From: Sipunculus nudus
Lineage: Eukaryota; Annelida; Sipuncula; Golfingiida; Sipunculidae
Assembly: GCA_026874595.1 (NCBI GenBank)
Contig: CM049308.1
Location: forward strand, 79,034,124-79,098,123
DNA length: 64,000 bases
Reading direction: 5' to 3'
Made by a program: the position numbers and the translations under genes. Shown here one piece after another: positions 24,301-36,700 of the stretch (the first letter of the stretch is position 1; each line of letters opens with the position of its first letter). The notes under the pieces were generated by a model, which was given only the letters and a program-made list of their open reading frames with translations, had not been told where the DNA came from and did not search any database.

Positions 24301-25908
24301 ACAATGGTACACAAAGATAGATATGCACACACATACACACACTAAAGCAGAAACAGACACGTGCATTCAGCTGTTCACTGAACGTTATAGCATTCAGTTT
24401 AATAACAACAGGTAATATTGGTATTTGATTTAATAACAACAGGTAATTTGGGTATTCGATTTAATAACAACTGTCAATTTTTGTATTAAAAAATTATTAA
24501 AAACTATTGACTCGAATATCCGGAACACCTATGAAGGCATTATTATCAAAGTGATTCAGGAACTGTAACTTGAAACTTTATGTTTCGAAGATTGTTTGAC
24601 AAAACCTGACATAAAGCGCCATCTGGTGATATTCTCGCTAAGTAAAGTGGACATGCTTTCGATATTTGTTTATGCCCATGATCAGGTATCTGCTCTTTGT
24701 TCCAATGAGCACTGTTAAATCTCCGAACCTGTTCTGAAATCACTCCATTTCCGTCTGTTGATCTGCTTCATGTAACCTGACATGGATAGATGAAACTCAT
24801 TGCTATTAAGTGATATTAAAATACCAGCAATAACAATTAGCAGATGCTAATACTTTGATTATCTGTATATAGTATATATGTGGTCAAATAAGAAAAATAG
24901 TACCCATCGAGCTCTGACGATAAAATTACATTGACACTGTTGTTCTTATTTTTGGCAATTACGTGTATACAAAGACAAGTGACGTTCGACATTGAGATGG
25001 TATAATATTCTATTTAAATGTTTACTTCTATACTTTTCCGCTGTTTGAACCCTTCTTGGTTGGGTCACACGATTAATTACCTCAGCTTTATTCTTTTAGC
25101 AGAATTTTGAATTTACCTGTACGTGGTTCCTTATTTAAATCACGTCAGATTCTTTAGGTATATCACAATTGTGATTGGCCCCATTATTTCTACCAACCTG
25201 TCATAAAAAAAACTTTCTCTTTTTAATTTCATTAATTATAAATTTCTTTACGGGGTATGGTTTGGGGTTCATCTATATAGTTACCCTTGTTCTTACTTTT
25301 TTCAAAGCATAGTACACTTTGAAATAAAAAGTCATTTGGACAAAAAAAAAAGACATAAAGAGATGCGCGGCATAAAAGAGATGCAACGAACTTTGATTAA
25401 CAACTGTCATATATCGCAAACAAAGACTTTCGCCTGACTAGTGCCTGACTATTTGGACAAAATAAAGTGTTTTGGTCATTTTTCAAAGCCTATTTTCGAA
25501 ACCCTTCACTATAGGATAATTATCAAGTGTTGCTTTAAATGATGCCAGCAGAATACGTAAGCCTGTGTAAGGCTCTTTAGTCCGCTGTGAGCCTTGGGTA
25601 AAGTAACCTTTGACCTTGTCTCTAACCTTTGACCCTGTGGTTAATGGACCAGCGTGCCCTGGCTGTGTGTGCCAGAGCTGAGTATTCCACCAGTTACAGG
25701 ACAATGACCCTTAGCTTGCTCTGGTATGCGGTCGCATGCTGTAACATGTGATGGACCAGACGGGGGCGTGTCACGAAGACTATATATAGTTTTTGTTGTC
25801 AGGCAGGCACTGCAGGAGTCCAGTGACTTTAACTTAGCTGTCGTAAACAAGCACAGCTGGTCAACCGAATGAACACACTCACACATGGTAAAACACACCG
25901 CTTACATT

Positions 25909-25910
<2 letters not shown>
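21391..25910. other. No gene seen; AT-rich spacer
   Basis: Apart from the 31-bp repeat at 24398, only short frames occur. A TATATATAG at 25781-25789 on the plus strand sits in a GC-richer context, but no downstream exon is recognisable. Confidence 0.5.
24398..24490. repeat. Three tandem copies of a 31-bp unit
   Basis: Units start at 24398, 24429 and 24460 with TTTAATAACAAC, followed by a variable AT-rich half. The first two are nearly identical and the third is diverged. Confidence 0.85.
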
Positions 25911-25957
<47 letters not shown>

Positions 25958-26229
25958 TAGAATGAGGTTGCTCTCACAAGACAATATCGTTCATACATTT
26001 ATGTCCGGCCATCTATCTCTAAAACTATATATGCCCCACTCGCATATAGACCACTACTTGCTCGCTCGCTCAAGAGAGAGAGAGAGAGAGAGAGAGAGGG
26101 AAAGAGAGAGGGAGGGGGAGTTTCTTTAACAAGAACATCCGTGAACATCCTAAATAATTCGGTCATCTATCTTTAAAACTGTATTTTTACCACTCGCATA
26201 TAGACAACTACTGGCCCAAGACAGAGAGC

Positions 26230-26263
<34 letters not shown>

Positions 26264-26440
26264 GAGGTGGGTTGGGGGGGGGGGGGGGGTTAACGTTTCT
26301 CTTACAATAACATATTAATATAAGTGAACTTCTTAAAATCTGGTCAACTTTTTCTTAAACTATATATGCCCCACTCGCATATACACAATTATACTCTCTC
26401 AAGAGAGAGAGAGAGGGAGAGAGAGAGAAAGAGAGAGATA
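25911..26440. repeat. Composite minisatellite: about 150-bp units each ending in a (GA)n tract
   Basis: Four GA-rich tracts (25911-25952, 26073-26110, about 26221-26265, 26402-26438) are separated by related spacers. The spacers share ATCTATCT..TAAAACT, CCACTCGCATATAGAC and a TTTCT..AACAA block. The third tract also contains (CAGA)n and a G-run. Confidence 0.8.
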
Positions 26441-26470
26441 TGGGAGACGTGCATGGGATCCCTTTGCCCG

Positions 26471-27078
26471 TAAAGCCTGTATCTCACTGGGCTGCGACAG
26501 CTTTGCGACATATTGCGAATTCATTCGCAAGAGAGTCTCAAAAGTGTCTTAAAACATTCGCAGCGGTTCTCAATTTCCTCGCGTGATTCGCAAAGTGTCG
26601 CCAACTTGTCGCACAAATTTTGAACATGTTCAAAAAGTTCGCAAAATAATCGCAGAGGCGTCGCTTGTGTCTCAAACCCGTCTCAAACATGTCTCGAAAT
26701 ATTCTCAAGTCAGTTTTTGCGAGTCAGGAATTGCGAGAACTGCGAGACAACTTTGAGAGGGGTTTGCGACGTATGCACCTAGATTGCGAATATTTGGAGA
26801 TAAAAATGAGAATCTGACATTCTGGTCGCGAATGGTCGTGCGAATATTTCACAAATATCGTGCGAATATCTTGTGAATATCGCACGACATTCGCACGACG
26901 GGTATACGAACTCCAGCCGAATTTAGGGCCAAACACTCGTACGATGTTCGCAAACATGTCGTAAATACGATTCAGTGTGATTGCAAGTGAAAATTGTCGC
27001 TAATTCGCGTATTTTCTCGCAATTATCGTGTCTCGAACTAGTCGAAAGCTGTCGCAGCCCAGTGAGATACTACCTTTA
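26471..27078. mobile_element. MITE-like DNA transposon M2 (608 bp), related ends to M1
   Basis: Terminal inverted repeats of about 38 nt: left TAAAGCCTGTATCTCACTGG, right (reverse-complemented) TAAAGGTAGTATCTCACTGG, both continuing GCTGCGACAGCTTT. The interior is filled with TTCGCA/TGCGAA and GTCGC motifs and codes for nothing. Its ends share TAAAGCC and CTCACT at equal spacing with M1. Confidence 0.75.
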
Positions 27079-27894
27079 GCCTCATGTGACTATCAAATTG
27101 GTGAATGCATAACGTCTGTAGATAAATTTTAACCAGCTTCTCCAACTCACACATGACATCATGCAACAGATCGACACATGAGAAATCCATCATATGTAAA
27201 GTATATTCTGTTTATTTCAGCCCGAGGGCATCGTGTATACAAGTTGAGAATAAAAACAATATAAATATACATCTCTATTTACATATATGTACATACCAGT
27301 ATCATAAATAGTAAACATATTGTACATGGCACCCCAATAACCCCCCCTCCCTCCGCCCTCAAACTAACAAAGGAACAACTTTTCTCTCTTAGAGAAACAA
27401 CAACACTGACCTCTTGATAATTAATATTAAATTATGATCGTTCTGCAATGAAATTTGCGTTCATTTTTATCGTTTAAATAGTGATTATTGAAATGTTAAA
27501 GAAAAAATAATTAATTATTGAGTAATTAATTGAAAAGTAAAAATATGTTATCAAATTAAAATGAACTAGTCAAAATTAATAGTTATAAAATTGAGAATAA
27601 ATCTTTATGGTACCATGATCTTAACATGTGCATAGATGGATACATTTTTTATTCAGACTAGATATTGTAAAATGCAAAGCATTTGAACGTGAGCATTAAA
27701 CTCCTATGCTTTATATCACAATAGAGCGAGCGGGTATGCAGGACCAATATATAGTACAGAATGAACAATGCATTTAAGAGTTGATCGGAATGCATATAAT
27801 ACAGCTTATATAATAATAAACAGAGGGAAAAGCTCACGTATCTAATTTTTTGTGTACTAGATGACAAAACTGTTTACTCTAATGTGTGTGTGTA

Positions 27895-27971
27895 TTTACA
27901 TATATATAAATTATGTGTGTGAGACATACATATATATATGTATATATATATATATGTGTATGTGTAATAAA

Positions 27972-28003
<32 letters not shown>

Positions 28004-28080
28004 CATTTAAACATAAATATTTAATCTATATATGTGCATGTATATATACATACAATATATATTTATACAAATAAATTTGT
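27895..28080. repeat. AT/TATG microsatellite cluster downstream of gene C
   Basis: Alternating TA, TATG and TACA tracts, including an uninterrupted TA run around 27975-28000. Confidence 0.9.
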
Positions 28081-28571
28081 CATGTAATACTGGAATTAAG
28101 CATTTCTTTGTATAGCACCACTTAAGCACGCAACATTACACACACATCATGATATTCTCTAAACATCTGTTCGTGAGTTAGTTAAGTAAGCTTTTTACAT
28201 ATTTTTTATTTGGCAGTAATGGGTATGAGACATTCATCCATTCATCAACATAAATTATCAACATTCCTTACATTCCTCAGTAACATCATACATATATCCA
28301 GTAAAACAAGTTGTGATGAGACCAATGCGTTTTGAGGAACATCGTTTTCCTCTGATGGTGCTGCCAATAAGTCGACAACAGCGTTCATTGCGCATGTCCG
28401 GAAGCATTCATGCAGCCTCACGTGACCGTTGTGCGTCTCACTTCATCTGGTATCAGCCGAAAGTTGTACTTTGTGACGTTAGAATATTGCGTTGTGATAC
28501 CGGAAGTAGAAGAATTTCTGAGCTCTGTTCAATTCACCACTGGCCCCTGAGATTCCCTGTATATATATTTT

Positions 28572-28577
28572 TTTATT
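28572..28577 (-). terminator. Possible polyadenylation signal of gene C
   Basis: AATAAA on the minus strand within an A-rich stretch, 11 nt after the proposed stop. Confidence 0.35.
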
Positions 28578-28587
28578 GCGAAGACAC

Positions 28588-28598
28588 TCAGATCAGAC
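28588..28598 (-). CDS. Gene C terminal coding exon (three codons and stop)
   Basis: An acceptor (tttttcatatttgcag) is followed by G|GT CTG ATC TGA, which closes the frame carried out of exon 8 as G-L-I-stop. An AATAAA lies 11 nt later. The polypyrimidine tract and phase fit, but a 3' end this close to the stop is unusual, and another downstream exon cannot be excluded. Confidence 0.5.
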
Positions 28599-31500
28599 CT
28601 GCAAATATGAAAAAGCAATTTTAGAATTAATCATAAAAGTCCTATGACTTATTTTTAAGTTTATTTAATATAACAACATACGCGGAGCAACCGCATATGT
28701 AAAGCATAAGCTTCAATTAAAGGATCACATAACTCATTATGCAATTTACCAGTATAATTATATCATACAAGATTAAAGTATAGTATAGTATAGTATAGTA
28801 TAGTATAGTTTAGTACAGTACATTACAGTACAGTACAGTCTAGTATAGTATAGTATAATATAGTATAGAATAGTATAGAATAGTATAGTATATTAAGAAA
28901 AAGAAAAATGTGTAATAGTGAAAAGGTAAAAATAAACATGCATACTAAAGTGTTATATTTTTTACTTTTCAGGAGAAAAGGATAAAGACTGTGTTGTTTT
29001 GGGTCTGGCGTTTATTATAAAACCTATATTTAGGACAGGATTTAATAAAGTTGACTACTCACCTAAGCAGGAATAGTTGACCTTGACAGCGAGATCTCTG
29101 ACGAGACCTTGGAGTTCGGCGTATGATCGGATGTTCATCACGTGTTCGTCTGTGCGGGGACTAGCGATCGCTTCAACCTCCTTCTCAGACACCCGGTCTC
29201 CAACAGAAACCACAAAAAGTTCAATGTTTTTGTCCAGTTTAGCTTTTCTTGCCTCCATTAAAGTTTCTTTCAAGTTTTCGGAGTCGTCGTCGACGATGAC
29301 GACGCCAATTCTCTTGGCTTCCGGTCGGGACCCGTGGCATGGCTTGAAGCTCATGGTGCGCATGTAGTGTAACGTCATCGCGATGTTTGGACGTCGATAT
29401 TCCAAAGCGGACAATCTTTTGTCGATGTCTGAAGGGTCATCGAAATCGTCCAATCTGAATCCTGGAAGCTCATGACAGTCTTTTGGGACCATGCCGACCC
29501 TCACGCGGTCGCTGGCTATGTCCAGGTTTTTGGTAAGTGAGCGGATAAACCTCAGTGCCATGTTTGTGTTGTCGGGACTTGCTGAGCCGGGCATTGCGAA
29601 TACAACGTCTGCTGGTCTACGTAAACCGCACCCTGTGAAATAACGATACTATGATTAGACTGAGTACACATCGGCACAGCACGAAGTAGAATAGGAAGAA
29701 TAACAAGAAGAAATAAATCTATATTATCTTTATCACAGCTTCTTTATCAAGATGTTTTCGGGTTATCTGTTTGAACTATCATTCTCTATACACATGTCTG
29801 AATGCAGCCAAAGGATATGGTTCATTTATTCGTATCATGTCTATACAAGCTAAAACATGGTGCCATTAGTGGCCTCTAAGGGTAAGTTCTTAGCGCTCAG
29901 ACCCCATAACTTTCAATTAAGCTATTCTAAAACTGAAAAAAAACTCTTTATTTGTTCTAAGTATTGAAAGCACCTAAATGTTCTCTAACAGATCCAAAAT
30001 TTTGTCTAAATGTAATTCAATGCCCTAATCCACATGTACAGGATGCAACCACGTGTCCCGACTTTCTGCCAAATACCTTCCTACCATGAGACGGGATGGT
30101 AAGGAAAGTGTAAGCAAACCTTCCTGACACAATGTTACGTACACCTAATATTGTGTAATATAAAACGACTCTTCAGTTCTAGTTTACCTTGATCGCCGGG
30201 CATGATGTGCCCTCTCTCCTTAATCTCGTACAGGGGCTTGTTGAGCTGGGCTCCCGCCATTTCATTGCTTTCGTGGATGAAAGGACGACGCTTGATGTTT
30301 CGGACGCTCTGTCGTGGCGTAGTGGTGGGAACTGTTGTTGGTGTTGTTGGTGTGGTCTGAGTTGTTGGTGTGGTCTTGACTGTTGTTGGCACAAAAGTTG
30401 GTGTGGTTGTGACAGTTGTTGGCAATGTCGTCGTAATTAGATCTGTGGCAACAAGAGAATTTTTGTAAAACAGACCTCCTTTAAGCAGTATAATTAAATA
30501 TATATCCTCAGAACTGGTGATATTTGACCAAATAAAGTCAAGCATACAAAAAAAAGAGTCGCGGGAGACTACAACTTGACAATTTATTAGTTCGCGTGTA
30601 GACGTGGTAACTGAATGACTGTATGTTTCCATAAGTTGGCTTCAAACCTACTTCATATGCCTTTCACTATAAAGTAACAAAGCATTCCTTTTACAATATC
30701 AGAAAATAAGCTTTTCTTAAGTGAAACAGTATTGGCTATATATATCTTGTGCATACCGTGGTTGGTTTAAGTTTTACAAACTAAAGCCACATTATGCTAA
30801 ACATATGTTCCGTGTTATCGAGCAGACGACAGCTATGAAATAATAGACGACACGAGCAGATGACAAATGACAACCATAACCATCAGACGAATGAAGCTTA
30901 CTTTCGCAGGCCTTAACGGCTAGTATAGTCCGGAGGGTCTTCAGTGCCGAGAAGTCATTTACTGTAAACATGTACCGGTCGTCTGGGTCCGACGCAATCT
31001 GACGAAGTTCTCTTTCGATCACCCTTTTGCCGACGCCAATTGCAAACATGTGGATGCCGGCCTGGTGCGCTTTGCTGGCCTCACGAGAGGTCGCCACTGG
31101 GTCATCGCTGGCGCCATCCGTGATCACAATACCTAAAATCACATGGTCTTTAAAGTAAGAAAACATTTTTAGACCTGTCCAGTAAATTCCTATATAAAAC
31201 ACTATTGTTTCAAATATATATTCGTTGTAATGTTTCTTGCATGGCAGACCTTTTCGCGCCTATAAGCTATGCCATTTCGTACGTATATTAACCAAGAGGA
31301 TGGAGTTACAGAACAAAAGCTATGTGTAAGATGTGTAGCTTTGCCATGGACCACATATCTTTAATTTTAAATTAATTTTATTATTTTTTTACATAAACGT
31401 TTGTCAAAACAACGGATTAGTGGGAAACAGCTACGAGTAATTCCATGGTTATTCAGAAGATAACGAGGTTTGCTGGCCTGATTAATGTATTGGCTGTAAT

Positions 31501-33691
31501 AAGAAACACCTCAATCGTTACTTTGCAGGAAGTGGCTTGGATTATAAAGAGGCTCAGGACACTTCAAAATCTCTATTTTAAGAACAGGAAGTTTTGTTAT
31601 TGAGATATTGAGAACGCATAACTTATAGAAGACTAAGTGCATAATATATATCTATATGTAACACTGTTGAGTGACATCCTGTTACTGTGATCATTCATAT
31701 TACGGAGTATGGCACGTAGACGCTATCAGCCGGGCACGGCAATCACTAATGTCAAGTTGTACTTATACATAACTATGCAATGATAAAGCATGGCCGACTG
31801 CTATCAGTCTGAAACACCTCACAGAAAAGCTATAGGGTCGTTAATCACGGCTTCTCACATCAGACAGTCAATATCCTTTTTTTAATATTGTTGTAATAGG
31901 TCAGAGTTTAGGTGTACCCTGTTTTAATCGCTTTTTCCGCGACTTTTCCACGATACCGTGTGTTAGATTGGCCTATATAATCGTTTCTTTCAGGCGTGGC
32001 TTGCTGAACAAAGTTATAGAACTCCAATATACCAGAGAAACCAATTTGGAACTTATATAAGTAAGCTAAATTACAGAAAATTCACTGATTAGGCGAGGTT
32101 ATCAAAATGAATATCTCATGAATATTAACTTTTTCAAGGCATAGGTTCCTCTAAATTAGTACTTCTTATTTTCTGAGAGATGTCTACTGTCAAGCGGTCC
32201 ATTTTCTATTCACGAATATAATTTCTACATATGCTTCCCGCCAACATTTGTATTTACTTACCGATATGAGGCACGTGGTCCCTGGCCCCGCGTGCAGGAT
32301 GGAAGCTGTGACGCCTCATGATGTGCAGGGCCCGTGCCGTGTTCGTCCCGCCGGTTATCTGCTCAATACCACGGATGGCGTTGATAAGGTTCGTCTTGTC
32401 GTAGTAGTGGTTTAGATTAAAGTTCACCTTAGGGTAGGACCCAAAAGTGATTGCCCCCACCCTGGTGCGCGTTGAGTTTATCTGGAAAGCTGCCGTCACG
32501 TCGCTGACGAAATCCAGCATCCTGGCAAAGTCCTCCTGCCAAATACTGGAGCTGGAATCCAAAATGAAGACCACATCCGCGGGTTTTCCTCCACAACCTG
32601 TAATATGTTATCCTGTATGTGAGGCATTCAGCGGGTTACACCCTACCCTTCCTCAAGCTACTTCCCCTTTTATCACTAAGACATATCCAGAGCACTACAG
32701 ACTATATATATGCGGCTTTTGCCGTTTGCGTTCAAATATTATTACAGTCCTGGAACTTGGATTCAATCTACAAGAATTTTCTGGTTCATTTTTTATCAAT
32801 ATTTTGTTTTTACCATATATATAGAAATTCTATATTGCAAACGACTTTTATGTTCTATAGAATGTGATATAAAGGTACCTGTAATGCAATAATCATTGCC
32901 GTTTTATATATTACTAAACACATCACAGTATATATAGCAAGCTATTCGAAACGTACCCGTTTTAAGTTCTGTCAAAGTAATATGCAAACTGTGAAATCAT
33001 ATTTTTGACCTTTCAGCCTCATTGACAAAGGCAAAAGTCGAGGATAACTCACGAAACAGAAGAAAAAAATCGTTAGTCTATCCTTAAATGAATTTAGTAC
33101 TGCATGGAGAGGGTGTGTGGAATTCCGGAGTATTGAGACATTTTTCTTGTTGACAAGATCAGTCTGAAATAAGCCGACGATGTTAAATGAAATTGCCCCT
33201 GTCTACTTCAAGAGGATTTTTGAAGAGTTAACTTGTTTATGCGGGTAAGGGATCGGAACAGCTAATCTACTTCGTCGGCAGCATCTGTTCAGAAACTTTT
33301 AGTGCCATATCGGTCTTATTTTCGCAAGTATGAGAACGTACTGTAAAAAGTGTGGTTTACTAATTGAATATAGGCGGGGTGTATACAAGCGGCATAGCGC
33401 AGGGGGAAGAGCATGGGTGGAATGCGGCTTGGTGGGTATGGCAAAACCATGTGTAGCTTGTATCAGCTAAACAGTGTCATACCATTGAAAACATAATCCC
33501 ATATGGATAGATAATGCTCTACAACTAAGCTATTATCTGTTTCAAAGCAGCATTATTGCCCTCGCCACACATCAAATGTCCAACAGACAAGTAGTATCAG
33601 TAATATAATTCTTCAAAGAGCTTACTTAATATTGATCATGTAATCAGGAGATATTTCTGTCAAACGTATGCAAACAGGCCCGGTGTGTGTG

Positions 33692-33740
<49 letters not shown>

Positions 33741-36700
33741 GAATGAAAATTAATTCATACAGAAAACTATAATTCTGTACGTGTATGTCAAGTATATCAA
33801 CGTCAAGGAAAGTGTGTCAAGAAAATCGTGACATCACCAGTTATACGTACCAAGCACTGGTTTTGGTTTGAATGCCTCAGGAGATACCGATGGTACATCA
33901 TTAGACAGTGATGGAGTAGTCGTAATCGTGTCTGCAATAAAATATGAAAATAGAAGATTGATCGCTTGTATGTCATGTCTTATGTATAGGGTATAATCCT
34001 TGTTCTACTGCTTTAAAAGTATAAACTTATGCATAATTAACTTACCGAGATGGTTCGTATATGTACCCTCTTTTTCATCGACAAACAAACCTTCTGTTAG
34101 TATATCATCAGAGAGTATCTGAGATAACGATCTATATAATTACTAATTACTAATATATGTCACTCGCCACGGCTGAATGAGGCTCGTGTGCGTCACAGTA
34201 TTTCTTTAACCTTCTCCGTCTCCGCCCAGAACGTGACAGTACTATTCATGTGACACACTCTTAATTGTTCAATTGATGATATTATATGTTCAGCATATAC
34301 ACCACAACTAGTTTAAATGGAAAGCAACTCCTAAACCCGAGACCAATGATAATAAGCAGGCATAGAATTTACGTATTGTCCTGCATCGTGCCAATATTAA
34401 AAATTATAGATTTTTTTAAATACTGGAATTCAGATTTAAGTACACATTTTTTTATTAATTTTTCACAATGCTAATACCTGCATATGCAAGCATAATGAAT
34501 TTTCATTATTTTTATTACAGATATGAATATTTCATTAGTGTTGAGTGTAATTGAATAAACTTACCAGGGCATAGAGCCTTTATCAAAATTTCATGTATTG
34601 TGTGAAGTTTTTCGAAGTTATCGACGTTGAACAAACGTTCGCCGACAGAAGCAATGGCCTTCAGTTCGTGCTGGTCTACGTCATCTCCCACGCCGATGAC
34701 GTAGATAGGAATGTTATCCGCGTGAATGTCACGTGCCACCTGGAGTGTGAAATAATTCTCGCTAGAGGCGCCATCTGTGATCAGAATCACCATTTTCCGG
34801 CTATGTGGTCTAGGGGACAAATCCAGCATCCTTTTGCACTTGTCCAAAGCCAGGTCTGTCCGCGTGCTGCCGTGCGACTGCTCAATTTTATTGATGGCGT
34901 GAGTGACTCCAGACTGGTGCCGATGATCGTTCAAGCCGATCACGGTTTGAGCGTCGTCTCCGAACGTGACCACGCCCACTTGAGCGGTCGCTATACTGAC
35001 ATCCATCTCCTTGACAATCCGCCGCACGAATTTGAGCATTCTTTTAAAATCGGGACCCCATATGCTTGTTGAAGAATCCAGGGCAAATACCACATCGGTT
35101 GGAGTTTTGAAGCAATCTTGCTCTGCGGGAGAAATAGAAAGAATCAGCATTGCCATTTGTTCAATTATAAGGGGTGATATATTTGACATAACAGTCTTGA
35201 TAATTATATTTGTTAATATTTTACCGGGTGGGATGGAATGCATGTATAACAGCCAATGCTTTAGGAAGCTAATATGGTATATAGATTTCGATATGATGAA
35301 GACCGTGTATATGATGGAAATTTTGAATGCACCTCAGGGACTTAACCCATTACCAAAAAACTAATATGACTTTTTGGATCATGATATGCCTCTATAAAAC
35401 TTGGATACACAAAGCTGCACATATATAACGCCTCTTTCTCATATAAGGTTATCTTTACTCTCATTTAATTCAGAGAAAACTGTGCAATACACCACGGATT
35501 GTGCTAAATTTCTTTTTACAGGTTAATAATATATTACTTGCAAAGCATGTATAATCGTCGGGTCGAACAGCAGCGGTCTTCTAACGCAATCTGGTGAAAT
35601 AACGATGGGACCTCAGAGGTTCGCTCCATTATCCTAACAACAGGCTATAAATGGGGCATTGTATTTTATTTCTTCATACACACAAACCAGCGTAATTTTA
35701 CACGCTGTTTATAGACTTTATTTCTCATTGGATACTTTATGGCTGCTATAATGTATGTTTTACTACGGTAGGATAAAGCCATTCAGAGTTCAGAATTTAG
35801 TACCGTGACGGATAATAAATAACTGTAACCGATTCGCTAAATTGGATAAACAAGTGTCGACAGGCTCAGTTACCGGCAGAGAATAAATGCATTAAACAGA
35901 CGACAATTGAACAGATTGGCAGTGAATAAGAGCCATTTTATGCTTAGCAATTTTCTGTGTACATGTGACATAGCATAATCATTAAACTTGTTAAGATAAC
36001 AAACATTCGTTCTCGTTTCACATATGAACAGACATTCATTCCACTTACTAAATATATTTAATCCTCTCTGGGTGGACAGATGTCTGTTGTACAATGTTTG
36101 TACATTTCCACTGACACCTATTTTTTTCCAAAGGATATGTTTAAGCAGAAATCGCCTGGGAAATACATCATGCGTAAGGTATAGGAATTTTGCGTATTGC
36201 GCTTGTCGGACCAAGCACCGCTGTACACCCTACGTAGCCCAATACCCAAAAACCCCAAATGAGGGAGACAGGGGGCAGCGAATCACATTCATCAAAACTC
36301 AAAATCCCTACCCACGCAGATGTGAGAAGGAGAAGGTTGCTGAACTCATTCATCAATAGAACAGCTAGGATACGCCTTAGGTGACCCCTTTCTGTATACT
36401 CAGCGAACTATTCCTCCAGTACAGAACATCAGGCTGGCAATATTGGCATACTTCGGTATACATGGGGTCTGGGTCCGTGCGTTTCTTTATGTCGTATGTC
36501 ATGCGTCATTTACGCTGAATCGTCAGCACTGTCAACATGTTCGTTTTGTACTTTCGTTTTTCATGTCGTTCTGCGCTTAACAATAGCCCGTGAAATAACC
36601 CAAGCTGGCCCCTAAATCAGACACTTTTCTACCATCCGGTGTCAATTGCAGCATTTGAAGTATGCAGCAATGCGTGTAAGACTGTGAAAAGGTTTGCATG

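Noticed and set aside
34593..35072. 159-codon plus-strand frame over the VWA1 exon
   Set aside because: Antisense shadow; the minus strand gives a textbook VWA domain with splice sites.
36168..36356. Minus-strand frame with a hydrophobic LIWGFWVLGYVG stretch in intron 2 of gene C
   Set aside because: No acceptor or donor in a phase compatible with gene C, and no recognisable protein.
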